DNA from: Macrotis lagotis
Lineage: Eukaryota > Chordata > Mammalia > Peramelemorphia > Peramelidae
DNA length: 64,000 bases
NCBI RefSeq assembly: GCF_037893015.1
Contig: NC_133666.1
Span: 622,337,156-622,401,155 of the forward strand
Direction: 5' to 3'
Part shown: in pieces, positions 1 to 9,432 of the stretch
How positions within the stretch are numbered: the stretch's first letter is position 1
How the letters are laid out: the number at the start of each line of letters is the position of its first letter
The notes under the pieces: generated by a model
Told to the model about the DNA's origin: nothing
The model's input: the letters and a program-made list of their open reading frames with translations, nothing else
Databases searched by the model: none
Translations under genes and position numbers: made by a program

Positions 1-665
1 CCAAACTATTGCAGTGTTTGGGAGGCACTGAAGGTAAGTGAGGGAGAGGAGAGGTATTAGATTGCCTACCAAACTGAAGATCTAGAGAGTCATTGTCTTA
101 ACATCACTGTGGTATGCCTGTGAAACCTATCAGGACCATGCCAGGAAACTGAATCACTTCCATTTGATTTGTCTTTTAAAAATTCTGAAGATCGTTTGGT
201 ACTGAACATTGAGGTCTTTTGTGGAGCTAAACTACTAAGTACACATACCCTACTGTAGAGGGTGCAATTTCAATAGACTGACCACATTGTCCAAATGCAA
301 ATTTATAAAGACTATTTCAAGGAGAATTTCCACAAGAGCTCCAGAAGAAGTGGTATAAGGACGCTTTCAAAGTTTCTGTGAAGAATTTTGGAATCAATTG
401 AAGGGATATGAGAGATGCTAGCAAAGGAACTACTAGCTTGAAGTGCCTACATCAAAGAACGTGCTGTCCTTCTTGCAGTAACTCAAAAGAAGCATGAGAT
501 ACAAATTTAGTCATCTCTCTCCAAATGTTCATATGGACTATTTGTTCCTGAAGAGTGTTCTATGCTCATTTAGGTCTGATTAGCCACAGTCAGACACTCT
601 GTATATTAACTCCAACATAGTGATATCATTTTAGTCCTTTTTTGAGAATGGACAACAACCAACCA
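1..665 (+). mobile_element. RTE-type LINE, 3' end (5' part outside window)
   Basis: Degenerate coding and 3' sequence of an RTE LINE in sense orientation. Recognisable pieces are the 'ATCACTGTGGTATGCCTGTG' stretch near 100, 'CCAAATGTTCATATGGACTA' near 521, 'CTGATTAGCCACAGTCAGAC' near 577, and the terminal 'GACAACAACCAACCAACC' tail. Frame breaks are numerous, so it is a dead copy. The family call comes from remembered marsupial RTE 3' ends, not from a search. Confidence 0.72.
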
Positions 666-1075
666 ACCAATATGATTTTAATTATATATGTTAACATATG
701 CAAAACATTTTCCATACTAGCTTTGTTCCCCTGAAAAGGCAAAAAAAGGTGAAAAGAGTATGGTTTAATTTATACCCAGAGTGCCAAGGTTTTCTCTGCA
801 GGTGCAAACAGCATTTTTTAATCCCAAACCTTTGTATTTTTCTGTTGGTTGGATTAAGTTTTTTCACAATTGATCCTCATTGCAATATTGATGTAACTGT
901 GTGCAACATTCTCATGATTTTTTTTACTTCACTTTGTATCAGTTCATATACATCTTTCTGATTTTTTTGAAAGTATCTTGTGCATCATTTCTTAAAGCAC
1001 AATAGTATTTCATCACAACCATACAATCACAATTTGTTTGTCCTGGCACCACTGTCTGTCCACCTGGAAGGGGAA
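665..1075 (-). mobile_element. L1 3'-end fragment, antisense
   Basis: Reads on the minus strand as the end of a marsupial L1. The + strand carries 'CAGTTCATATACATCTTTCT', 'CAATAGTATTTCATCACAAC' and 'CACAATTTGTTTG', which recur in other L1 ends in this window (for example 18.0 and 40.2 kb). It is 5'-truncated and old. Confidence 0.65.
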
Positions 1076-1107
1076 CCCCACTAGGTGGACCCTGAGGCCA
1101 GGTTAAT

Positions 1108-2725
1108 CCCACTAGCTACTGAATCATTGCTTCTTCAACTGGGGTTTATGAACTGCCTGTGGAGAGTTCGTGGAGGGTTTTCAGAGGGCACCATGAACTT
1201 GGTTGAGGAAAAAAAAACTATTTTAGCTAATCTCTAACTGAAATTTAGGCACAGGCAGGTAGAAGAGGTGGATGGGCTGCAGAGCACAGCAGGAAATAGT
1301 GACCAAGAAAAGGGGCATTATGGTCTTTAACCCTTTGCACCCCTCCTTGAAATTAAAAACCAGGGAGAGAGGGAAGTCTATTTTGAATCTAGATTGCTCA
1401 GTCCAATGAGGGATTGGGACTCTGAGAAAGATAGAGGATGCATGGGTGGGGACTGGTGAAGGAAGACAGAGAGGGGAAATGAAATTTGGAGGATTTAGAG
1501 CTTCTCATTTTGTTATCAGTGCCTTAGAATCTTCTTCTTGGGGCATCAGTGACCATATTAAAGAGTCAATAATAAATAAGAAACAGATTCAGCAAGCTAG
1601 ACAGGTTCTTCTTGAGTATCCCACAAATGGGAGAAAAGGATGTACAGAATCTTGCACCTGTGAATTATATCTTTGTCCTCTTTACTTTCAAAACTTGAAC
1701 CCACTTTCCCCTGGACTCTGTATACTATATCACTGACTTTTGGGAGGGATGTTTTATACTAATTGGTTATACCACCTAAGGAAACACTCATTTCTAAAAC
1801 CTACTTAAGTCTGATTGACTTCACTTATTTTGACCTGATTATCTTGAGGTGGGAGCACATCAGTAGGGGTTCAAGTCAATGGCATTAGAGAGTCTCCACC
1901 AACTCCTTAGTGGTATCCCTAGAGTCCTAAGTGGGAGATGTAGTCTTATTTCAGGACTTGAGACCCAACAGTGAGAATAGAAGTTGAGATAGTATCTTTA
2001 GAATTTTTATGGGAAATGCTAAACTGTCAGGAAAAGGAATTTATGGTCTGATCAGGGTAAAAGATAGGACTAGTTTCTCCCCATTTCCCCCCCCCCCCCC
2101 ATTCTGGCAGATCTAAAATTTGGTTAACTTTCTCTCTGCTTCTGCAGCATTTTATTTCTGTGAAAGCTAGGCTCTGCCATAGGGGAAACCATGTCAGTAG
2201 GACACTAGAAGCAAGATTGTCTAAGTATAAATTTCAGACAGAGATTGAGAATTTGGAAGACAGAATGAAATTTTTCATGACTTGCTCCATTGAGAAGACT
2301 GAATGCCATTTCATTCCCTTTCACTGAACTCCTGGATAACTAAGATAGCTGGGATAGATTTTAGGGAGTGGCAGGGTTTGAGGCAGAGACCCTGGGATGG
2401 AGATGGGACAAAGACATTAATTAGAATGATAATATGGATCAGAGTCCAGAGTGAGAGACAAAGGTGGACTGAACACTGGCAGTTGCTGTAAAATCTCAGT
2501 TACCATTGAATTTAGGTCATCACCACCCATTGGCATTTCTCTTGTCTTTGATTGTCATTTTGAAATCAAGGGGGTTTGTGCCAGACCACAGTTGTTTCTT
2601 TCTGCTTCCTGATTAGTCAACACAAAAATGAAAATGAGAGTCATGTTTGGCTGACTCCCAATTAGTGTCAATAATGAATCCTCTGAAATGGAAGAATGAT
2701 TCAGATCTATACTTCATATTTCAAT
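1108..2725 (-). other. Inverted paralogous block related to introns 3 and 5 of the 48-56 kb gene
   Basis: Read on the minus strand, this block aligns by eye with the + strand of the Ig-like gene. 2725 down to about 1485 matches about 52236-53455, and 1485 down to about 1108 matches about 55665-56095. Shared landmarks include 'CACTAAGGAGTTGGTGG' (minus strand near 1900; + strand near 53050), 'CTTAGGTGGTATAA' and 'TACTCAAGAAGAAC'. The two matches are contiguous here but about 2.2 kb apart in the gene, so the stretch holding exons 4 and 5 has no counterpart. No Ig or leader exon is seen beside it. It is probably the remnant of an inverted gene-family duplication; a large shared repeat is the alternative. 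Confidence 0.7.
2088..2101. repeat. Poly-C run
   Basis: A C homopolymer of about 14 bases inside the inverted paralogous block. Its length is likely to vary and is prone to sequencing error. Confidence 0.9.
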
Positions 2726-3515
2726 TGTGTTGGAATCAATGACTGTTATAGAACTGTAACATCAAATAGCACAAATTCAGGACAACTTCAGAGGAGGCAT
2801 TATTTGTACTAATTGGGACCCAGCTGGGTAGAATGATTCAACTGCTTTGTAGGGCCAGACCAGAAAGGAGTTAATTTAGGTATTGAAATGTGAATCCTTG
2901 ACTTTCTATGAGGCAACTTCCCAGAAAGGGGACACATTAAAAGGCCTAAATGGACCACCAAGCTAGAGATGCATGATGGAGAGACAGCAAGATGGTTGTA
3001 GAGTTAGTCTTTCTGTAGACACCAGTGAGGCCTGATGAAGCCCAGTAGGAGAAGATGAATACAACCTGGGTGGGGGGCTAATCACAGATTCTGAGGGCAG
3101 GGCTGATAATGGGAAATGGCTGTCCTTGGGAAAAGACAGAGATGTTGCTTAGGTTCCAAAGATATATTTAGCAGAAAGGGAAGGTTGTTCGGATCTTTCC
3201 CAGTGTTATAGAGTGATTTGAAGTTGAATACTCTTGTCTTTGTGATTTCAATTTTATACAGTAAATGTATTTTAACCTATAAAGTGAATGTTTTCCATTT
3301 TGGTCATTATAAATTATGAAGGAAATAAAAGTCATAATGCAAAATGGAACAGATTCTCCTTGAAGATTTTCCTTGAGCTTAAACTCTGGGTGCATAGGGG
3401 TGCAAATGAATCAATTTGGGATCAAATAGATGAAGTATGACACAGAAATTACTTTATTTTTTAAACCCTTGATAGATATGAGAAGAATGTAAGCCCAAAT
3501 TGGTGGCAGCTATTT
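2726..3515. other. Unassigned stretch
   Basis: No repeat family or convincing exon recognised. The first 100 bp may continue the inverted paralogous block; similarity to about 52.0 kb fades there, next to the CTTC microsatellite of the other copy. Confidence 0.4.
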
Positions 3516-3743
3516 TTGTATATGACAGCTAGATAGTGATAAAACATGGGCTTGGAATTAAGAAGACTTTTCTTTGAGTTCAAATCCAGCTTCTGATACT
3601 TACTAGCTGTGTGACCCTGGGCAAATCATTTAATCCTGTTTGCCTCAATTCTTTATTTGTAAAATGTGCTGGAGAAGGAAATAGTAAACCACTGCAGTAT
3701 CTTTAACAGGAAACTCAAAAGTGTGGTCATAAAGAATTAGATT
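3516..3743 (+). mobile_element. Older marsupial SINE with MIR-like 3' tail (Mar1-like)
   Basis: Has a tRNA-like head ('GACAGCTAGATAGTG'), a core with 'CTTACTAGCTGTGTGACCCT', and a longer tail ('GTAAAATGTGCTGGAGAAGG', then 'CACTGCAGTATCTTTAACAG') that the younger SINEs in this window lack. It is more diverged than them. Confidence 0.75.
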
Positions 3744-4123
3744 GAAATGACTAAACTCAGGGCAGCTAGGTGGTGCAGTGGATAGAGCACAGGCCTTGGA
3801 GTCTGGAGTACCTGGGTTCAACTGCAACCTCAGACATTTAATAGTTACCTAGCCATGTGGCCTTGGGCAAGCCACTTAACCCCATTGCCTTGAAAAATCT
3901 AAAAGAAAAACAAAACAAAAAAAATGCTTTCTAACTTTTGGGGAGGCTAGGTGGTGCAGTGGATAAAGCACTGGCCCTGGAGTCAGGAGCACCTGGATTC
4001 AAATCTGGTCTCAGACACTTAATAATTACCTAGCTGTGTGGCCTTGGGCAAGCCACTTAACCCAATTTGCCTTGCAAAAACCTAAAAAAAAAAACCAAAT
4101 AAAAAAAAGAAATGACTAAACTC
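3744..4123 (+). mobile_element. Head-to-tail SINE dimer inside one target-site duplication
   Basis: Two young SINE units in the same orientation, about 3761-3926 and 3940-4108. They are flanked as a pair by a 15-bp direct repeat GAAATGACTAAACTC (3744-3758 and 4109-4123). The first unit ends in an A-rich tail, followed by a short non-SINE linker (TGCTTTCTAACTTTT) and the second head. No separate duplication flanks either unit, so the pair may have integrated together. Confidence 0.8.
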
Positions 4124-4165
4124 TTTCCACAACATAGTGCCTCTCAAATTTAGAGCAGATTTCAT

Positions 4166-4212
4166 CCCCAAAAGTAATATATATATATATATATTATTAT
4201 TATTAATATATA
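4166..4212. repeat. AT-rich microsatellite
   Basis: A (TA)n run followed by TTATTATTATTAATATATA. Simple sequence. Confidence 0.85.
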
Positions 4213-4324
4213 AAGTGAGGAAGCTTTCCTTTATTTTTGTTTAGAACTGTGATTTCATTGGCTTAGGAAATGTTTGGCATAGAAATTCCCTCTTCTAATT
4301 TAATGAACTTTGAGAGTGATCTTG

Positions 4325-4440
4325 TGTCCTGAGAGGTTGAATGCCTTGCCCATTGTCATAGAGGGTGTGTGTCTGAGACAGCACTGTTATAGAGGTCTTC
4401 CTGACTTCAAGGCAGGTCTCCTAGCCACTTTATCCCCTTA
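4325..4440 (-). mobile_element. Degenerate SINE fragment, antisense
   Basis: The + strand shows 'GAATGCCTTGCCCATTGTCA' and 'GGTCTTCCTGACTTCAAGGC', the diverged complement of a tRNA-headed SINE or MIR core. No clean ends. Confidence 0.45.
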
Positions 4441-4930
4441 TCTCTTAGATTTTCTGTTATAGTCAATTCTACTATGATTCAACATATGAATTTCCAAAAG
4501 CTCTTCACTATGCAAAATCCTAGAAGAAAAATCAGTATTTAAGAGGAAAAGTGACTAAATTTCATCAGAGAAGAACCTAATTCAAATCATAGAACAGTTT
4601 TATATATGTTAAGTGGTTAAGGAATACATAAATACTACAATAAATAGTGACAGCATCTAAGACTTTAGGGTACTCTTATTCTACTAAACCCCAAATGACA
4701 GATTGTTAAAAACCTGAACAAAATGGGTAGAAAGTGCCTGGAGCTAGAGGTCATGGCTAAAAGTGGAATGGAAAGAGAGTGGACCAATCTTGCTCTGTCA
4801 CAGAATCCTCCTATTCTGCCAAAAGATGTACAATAAATAGTGCATTTTGGCAAAGACCAAAAGTCTCTATTAAGAGTGCTTGTCAAAAGAGTTTCAACTT
4901 GTGAGTTATCATGAAGGGTCACTGTTTTCT
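4441..4930. other. Unassigned stretch
   Basis: No repeat or gene recognised. A minus-strand open frame at 4665-4922 has no family features and no splice context. Confidence 0.35.
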
Positions 4931-5228
4931 GGGGGGCAGCTAGTTGGTGTAATGGATAAAGTGCTGGGCCTGGAGTCAGGAAGACCTGAGTTCAAACAGA
5001 TTTGGAATCAAGAAGACTCATCCTTATGAGTTCAAATCCTGTGTCAGACACTTACTAGCTGGGTAACCCTGGGCAATTCACTTCACCCTGTTTGCCTCAG
5101 TCCCCCCACCTGTAAAATAAATTGGAGGAGGAAATGGCAAATTCCTCTAGTATCTTTGCTAAGAAAACCCCAAATAGTATTACAAAGAATTGGATATATC
5201 TGAAGCAACTGAAGAACAACAACAAAAA
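4931..5228 (+). mobile_element. Older Mar1-like SINE with long tail
   Basis: Head 'GGGCAGCTAGTTGGTGTAAT', core 'CACTTACTAGCTGGGTAACC', tail 'GTAAAATAAATTGGAGGAGG' through 'CAACTGAAGAACAACAACAA'. About 20 bp near 5000-5040 partly repeats the 'GAGTTCAAA' motif, suggesting an internal duplication. Confidence 0.8.
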
Positions 5229-6094
5229 TAGTTTCCTGAATTCTAGTTGTTTCTCATGGAAGAATTCTCTTGTAAGAAAACTCAAAATTCTTTTTATGCT
5301 CAAAATGTTCTTTTGAAATATTCATTGCATGGAAACAAATTCAAATTGTTGAACAAATGTCATAGTAGACTGATTATATTTCAATTTTGTCTTTCAAAGA
5401 AAGGAATGAGGTCTAAAATAAAGCACAAATGGGAAGGAACATGAGGAAGCAACAAGAGAAGAATATAAGGGCTGCCACAGTGTAGCTGGGAATACTAACC
5501 TTAGAGTCACCAAAGGAGTAAGAAGGACTGTGGGAGAGGAGGTAGCAATGATTCTTAAGTGAGGCACACCAAACTCTATTGAATTCTTCCTCATCACCCC
5601 AAGTTACCGCAGTCATATTTGAAAACTGATAGCTCACCAAGGAGCCAATGGTCATGACATTTGTGAGAATGTTCTTCCCCAGGTGACTATGGTTGGTTTT
5701 CTATCTCTGATAGCACAGAAAGGTGCATTGGCTCAAGGGACAGGTGCAGGCCCTGTACCTGATCAGATTTTGGAACTGGGGTCAGTCTTGTGCAGGTTTG
5801 CCTCTAGTGAGTGGAGGTTTCCTGTTTTTTCCATATGAATTGGCCTTCTAATAAACCCTCACCCGAGGATGATAAAAAGTGAGATTATTAAAGTTTTGTG
5901 TTTCCTAAAAAGGAAAAGTAACAAAAGAATGATAAGAATTGGCAACAGGACAAGCAATTTATTCCTTCTCACGAAAAGGAATGCAAGTATAGAAAAACCA
6001 TAATTTGTATTAATGGAATGATTAAAGCAGAATCTACTATTACTGGTACAATAGACCAGGAGGCTAATATTTGAAGTTTATCAGATGATGAAGC
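5229..6094. other. Unassigned stretch
   Basis: No repeat identified; it holds the weak minus-strand open frame at 5413-5655. From 5690 to 5880 the sequence looks single-copy within this window. I see no splice-bounded exon that I trust. Confidence 0.35.
5413..5655 (-). CDS. Unrecognised short open frame with a hydrophobic end (weak candidate)
   Basis: An 80-codon frame on the minus strand, ATG at 5653-5655. The N-terminal half is polar, with one N-M-T glycosylation site and a W-C-x(5)-CY arrangement. The C-terminal 24 residues form one strongly hydrophobic segment (AALIFFSCCFLMFLPICALF). It lies in a stretch where I recognise no repeat. I know no family that fits. Chance is a real possibility: it is short, has no obvious partner exons, and overlaps a second open frame. 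Confidence 0.15.
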   Translation of the reverse strand: MTIGSLVSYQFSNMTAVTWGDEEEFNRVWCASLKNHCYLLSHSPSYSFGDSKVSIPSYTVAALIFFSCCFLMFLPICALF

Positions 6095-6254
6095 AGTTTG
6101 GAACATTCTTCTCCTCAATAACTTTTTGAACTGTTTTATCCATTTGACCTATGCTGGTTTTTAACATGTTATTTTCTTCAGTATTTTTTGGATCTCCTTA
6201 ACTAAGTTGCTGACTTCTATTTCATGTTTTTCCTGAATCTCTCTCATTTCTTTT

Positions 6255-6415
6255 TTTTTTTTAATAGTTTTTTTTTTTTGCAAGGCAATGGGGTTAACTG
6301 GTTTGCCCAAGGCCACACAGCTAGGTAATTATTAAGTGTCTGAGGCTGGATTTGAACTCAGGTACTCCTGACTCCAGGGCTGGTGCTCTATCTACTGCAC
6401 CACCTAGCCGACCCC
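6255..6415 (-). mobile_element. SINE, 3' partner of the tRNA-Asp chimera
   Basis: Full-length young marsupial SINE on the minus strand: head complement 'CTACTGCACCACCTAGCC' near 6393-6410, body complement 'CACACAGCTAGGTAATTATT' near 6315. The A-rich tail is at about 6255-6283. Confidence 0.88.
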
Positions 6416-6428
6416 AAAGTAATGAAAC

Positions 6429-6500
6429 CTCCCCGTTGGGGAATTGAACCTCAGCCTCCCACATGACAGGCAGGGATACTGACCACTATACTAACAAGGA
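6429..6500 (-). tRNA. tRNA-Asp (GTC) sequence, retroposed copy, probably not functional
   Basis: The reverse complement begins TCCTTGTTAGTATAGTGGT and ends CCCCAACGGGGAG, closely matching vertebrate tRNA-Asp. It is 72 nt with acceptor, D, anticodon and T arms at the expected spacing. The anticodon GTC occupies positions 34-36 (6467-6465). The A box (TTAGTATAGTGG) and B box (GGTTCAATTCC) are preserved, so polymerase III promotion is conceivable. Changes from the usual sequence introduce wobble pairs in the anticodon stem and an A-C mismatch in the T stem. It lies 5' of a SINE inside the same target-site duplication, which marks it as a retroposed copy rather than an ancestral locus. Confidence 0.82.
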
Positions 6501-7471
6501 AGGTTCTCATTTCTTTTCCCAATTTTTTTTTCTATCTCCCTTACTTGATTTTCAAAATCTTTTTTGAGCTCTGTCATAGCCTGAGCCTAATTTCCATTTT
6601 TCTTGGAGTCTTTAGATGCAGGAGCTTGTATTTCCTCATCTTCAGATTGAGTATTTTGATTCTTTTTGGGATCATAGACAATGTATTTCTCAATGATATT
6701 CCTCTTTTATCTCTGTTTACTCATTTCTCCAGCCTGTGTGTGGTTTTGGGGTGCTTCCTGAGCTTTTGAGTATTATTGGGATACCCCCCACCCACAAGGA
6801 TCTCAGTGTGTGAAAGCTCTGTCCTCCCTCCTGGTCTGTGAGTGATCACAAGTGCACCCCTCTGCCACAGGGCTGAGGTGGGGGGAGCCCTGTTCTATGG
6901 GGGGCCTAAATATAGTTAGAGCCCCAGAGTCCTGTTCCAGGTACAGAGGACAGACCTCTGAAGTCTCTCTCCATTCCCCTACCTTCCAGTGGACTGAGCA
7001 CTCAAGGCTCAGTTGGCTGGGGGTTCCTGCTTGCCAGTTCCACGTCTGTTTCCATGTCCTGGATCTGGGCTGGAACCACTTGCTGAATGCCCTAAAGGCC
7101 TGGGCTTCACGTGCATGCTCTGGAAGAGGGCCCCTCTGCTGATCCTCCAGTTTGTGCTTGGTGCTCCCTGGGGTGTAGGTCAGGAAACTTCCCCTGCTGC
7201 CATGAGCTGCGGCTCCCATGTGCCCTGGGGCTTCCTCCTCGAGTCTGAAGTTTCTTCATTCTGACAGGCTGCCTCTCTAACCCTGTGGAGCGGAGCCTTT
7301 CCACTATTTACCAGGTTACCTTGGTCTGTAGAATTGCCTTGCTGGATATTACTGTGGGTCCTGTCTCTCAAAAATTTAGTTAGAGTCATAATTTTAAGAT
7401 TTTTAAATATTATGGAGAGAACAACTAGGAGAAGCTATTCTCCTGTAGTCATCTTGGCTCTGCCTCCCTCC

Positions 7472-7919
7472 AAAAACATAGTTTTAAATCTACCTCTTTC
7501 TCTCTACATATCACACACCTCTCTCCCCCTTTCTTCCTGTATATCCCTTCCTTTCTTTCCTCCCTTCCTCCCCCTGGACATTACCTGGTTGATTTTCTCC
7601 TCTGTATTTGAACAATGATCCACATCAATCAACAATGCAAAGGTTAGGCACATTTATCACATTTGCCAGCTTGAGGGAAAGTAATAAATTTAGTATAATG
7701 ACTAGGTTCTGTTGGAGGAGAACATAGATTCTGGAGATCTAAGTCAATCTCCTTTCTTTATGTGTTAACAGTGTGCCCTGGGCTCTTTGCTCTGGGCCTG
7801 CTTGTTTCTCAATAAGGGAAATAGACTCTCTAATTATAGAATTGCTAATTATAAAAATGGTTATGTCTCAAAGTCTTTGGTTTCCTCAACATGTAAAAAA
7901 AGTCAACACATATAAAAAA
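7472..7919. other. Unassigned stretch with CT-rich segment
   Basis: 7495-7580 is pyrimidine-rich (CTCTCTCCCCCTTTC type). The rest is unrecognised. Confidence 0.4.
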
Positions 7920-8104
7920 GATTATTTAAGGAGGCAGCTAGGTGGCACAGTGGATAAAGCACTGGCCCTGGAGTCAGGAGAACCTGAGTTCCAATGTGAT
8001 CTCAGACACTTAATAATTGCATATCTGTATGACCTTGGGCAAATCACTTAACCCCATTGCCCCTTAAATAAGTTTAAAAATAAACAAACAAAAATGATTA
8101 TTTA
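7920..8104 (+). mobile_element. SINE with target-site duplication
   Basis: SINE body 7929-8095, flanked by GATTATTTA at 7920-7928 and 8096-8104. The tail is AAATAAGTTTAAAAATAAACAA-like rather than pure A. Confidence 0.88.
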
Positions 8105-8392
8105 TTCACATGCAAAAATGAGTCTGTTAATTATCTAGTTCATATTTCAATTCCATTGAGCACAGGCCAATTATTAAATGACATAGTCTTTCTAAAACCC
8201 TCACTGTTTTCCTTGCTATAAGGCTACAAAGCTATTATTGCCATATCTGCAACCATGCTGATGAAGCAGAAGAAATCTGAGATGGAGAAAAGTGTTCTGT
8301 GCTGACCATGTTAAATAGTTAACTTATTTCTTTCATAAATGTTCTATACCAACCATATTTCTTTCTGTGCTGACCTTACATTGACAATGACT

Positions 8393-8565
8393 GAGGCAGC
8401 TAGGTGACACAGCACCGGCCCTGGAGTCAGGAGGACCTGGGTTCAAATCTAGCCTCAGACACTTAATAATTGTCTAGCTGTATGACTTTGGATAAGTCAC
8501 TTAACCCATTGCCTTAAATAAATTTAAAGCCATTGCCTTGCAAAAAACAAAAAGAAAAATGGAAT
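8393..8565 (+). mobile_element. SINE with small head deletion
   Basis: 'GAGGCAGCTAGGTGACACAG' runs directly into 'CACCGGCCCTGGAGTCAGG', so the usual TGGATAGAG segment is missing. The tail region has an internal repeat of 'CCATTGCCTT'. Confidence 0.85.
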
Positions 8566-8611
8566 GGGAGAGAAGAAAAGTGAAAGGAATCAGAATGGAG
8601 ACAGTGTTCTT

Positions 8612-8770
8612 TTTCTTTTTTTTTTAAGGTTTTTGCAAGGAAAATAGGGTTAAGTGACTTGCCCAAGGCCACACAGCTAGGTAATTATTAAGTGTCTGGG
8701 TCCAGATTTGAACTCAGGTCCTCCTGACTCCAGGGCTGGTGTTCTATCCACTGTACCACCTAGTTGCCCC
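8612..8770 (-). mobile_element. SINE, antisense
   Basis: Complement of the full SINE: a T-rich tail complement at 8612-8635, then 'GCCACACAGCTAGGTAATTA', ending 'CACCTAGTTGCCCC' at 8757-8770. Confidence 0.88.
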
Positions 8771-8773
8771 AGA

Positions 8774-8885
8774 CCCATCCCATTTTTCAAAGCTGTCTTA
8801 CAGAAACTACTTGAAGCCCTCCCATACTCCCATCCCATTGGTTCAAAGTTATCTTACAGAAACTACTTGAACCCTACCCATATTT
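8774..8885. repeat. Two-copy tandem repeat, period about 55 bp
   Basis: Both units begin CCCATCCCATT and contain 'CTTACAGAAACTACTTGAA'. The first starts at 8774 and the second at 8829. A few substitutions separate them. Confidence 0.85.
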
Positions 8886-9366
8886 CCATCCTGTATTTAC
8901 ACCAAAATTCACTGAGACAAGGGGCTAACTAGACCCTAAACTCTAAGTTGACTCCTCAGGACTTATGCAACTTATGTGTTACCCATTCCTTAATTCTTTC
9001 CCAGTCATTTTCCCAGCAGTGCTGCCCTTTACCCTTATTGGCTCCTTATCCCCTAGGATCAGCCCAGTTGCAACACTTTTACAACTTTCTTAACTTTCTC
9101 TTTTTACTTTACTAAATTTCCTTAACTTCTGCTTGTCCCTCAAGGGATCAGCTGAATTTCTTAGCTTGGCTTAGCAACTGCCTTTATTTATTATATCTTA
9201 GCATCTACTAACCATGATAATACATAATAATTTTTTTTGTCCCTAAATTCCTTTGGGTCAAGAGTCTATCTTATAAGTGAATTCATTCCTGTTTGTTCAA
9301 ACCCCTGAAGACTTTTAGCTTCACTGATAGACCTTATCCTTGCCATCAGCATTCACAGGCCTACTA
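8886..9366. other. Unassigned stretch
   Basis: AT-rich, pyrimidine-leaning sequence with no repeat or exon recognised. Confidence 0.35.
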
Positions 9367-9432
9367 GACCTGTTTACTTTCTTTTTTTTTTTAAGGTTTT
9401 TTTTTGCAAGGCAAATGGACCTGTTTACTTTC
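9367..9432 (-). mobile_element. Extremely truncated SINE (about 36 bp) with 15-bp target-site duplication
   Basis: GACCTGTTTACTTTC occurs at 9367-9381 and 9418-9432. Between them lie only a T-rich stretch and 'TTTGCAAGGCAAATG', the complement of the last bases and tail of the SINE. It shows that target-primed insertion can stop after about 20 nt of non-tail sequence. Confidence 0.85.

Larger units (their letters stand above)
6242..6517 (-). mobile_element. Chimeric retroposon: tRNA-Asp copy joined to a SINE, shared target-site duplication
   Basis: Direct repeat TCTCATTTCTTTT at 6242-6254 and 6505-6517 brackets a single minus-strand unit. In order it holds a 72-nt tRNA-Asp sequence (6500-6429), a 13-nt linker, a full SINE (about 6415-6270), and an A-rich tail. 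The duplicated target is HAL1 ORF1 sequence ('CTCTCATTTCTTTTCCC' in other copies). There is no duplication between tRNA and SINE, so both entered in one event. Confidence 0.85.
6095..7471 (-). mobile_element. HAL1 (half-L1), 5' part only: 5'UTR plus ORF1 N-terminus
   Basis: On the minus strand the element starts near 7471 (GAGCCAAGATG-type L1 start, + strand 'CATCTTGGCTCTGCC'), runs through a GC-rich 5'UTR (about 7470-6760), then the ORF1 N-terminal coiled-coil region to about 6095. It aligns with the complete copies at 18.8, 31.2 and 57.7 kb. It keeps the 5' end and lacks the ORF1 C-terminus and 3'UTR, the reverse of normal 5' truncation. It is interrupted at 6242-6517 by a later tRNA/SINE insertion. 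ORF1 is not intact. Confidence 0.8.

Noticed and set aside
6803..7304. GC-rich frames of 65-138 residues on both strands (also 21465-21842, 33889-34379, 59918-60365)
   Set aside because: All lie in the GC-rich 5'UTR of HAL1 and shift frame between copies; no shared protein is preserved.
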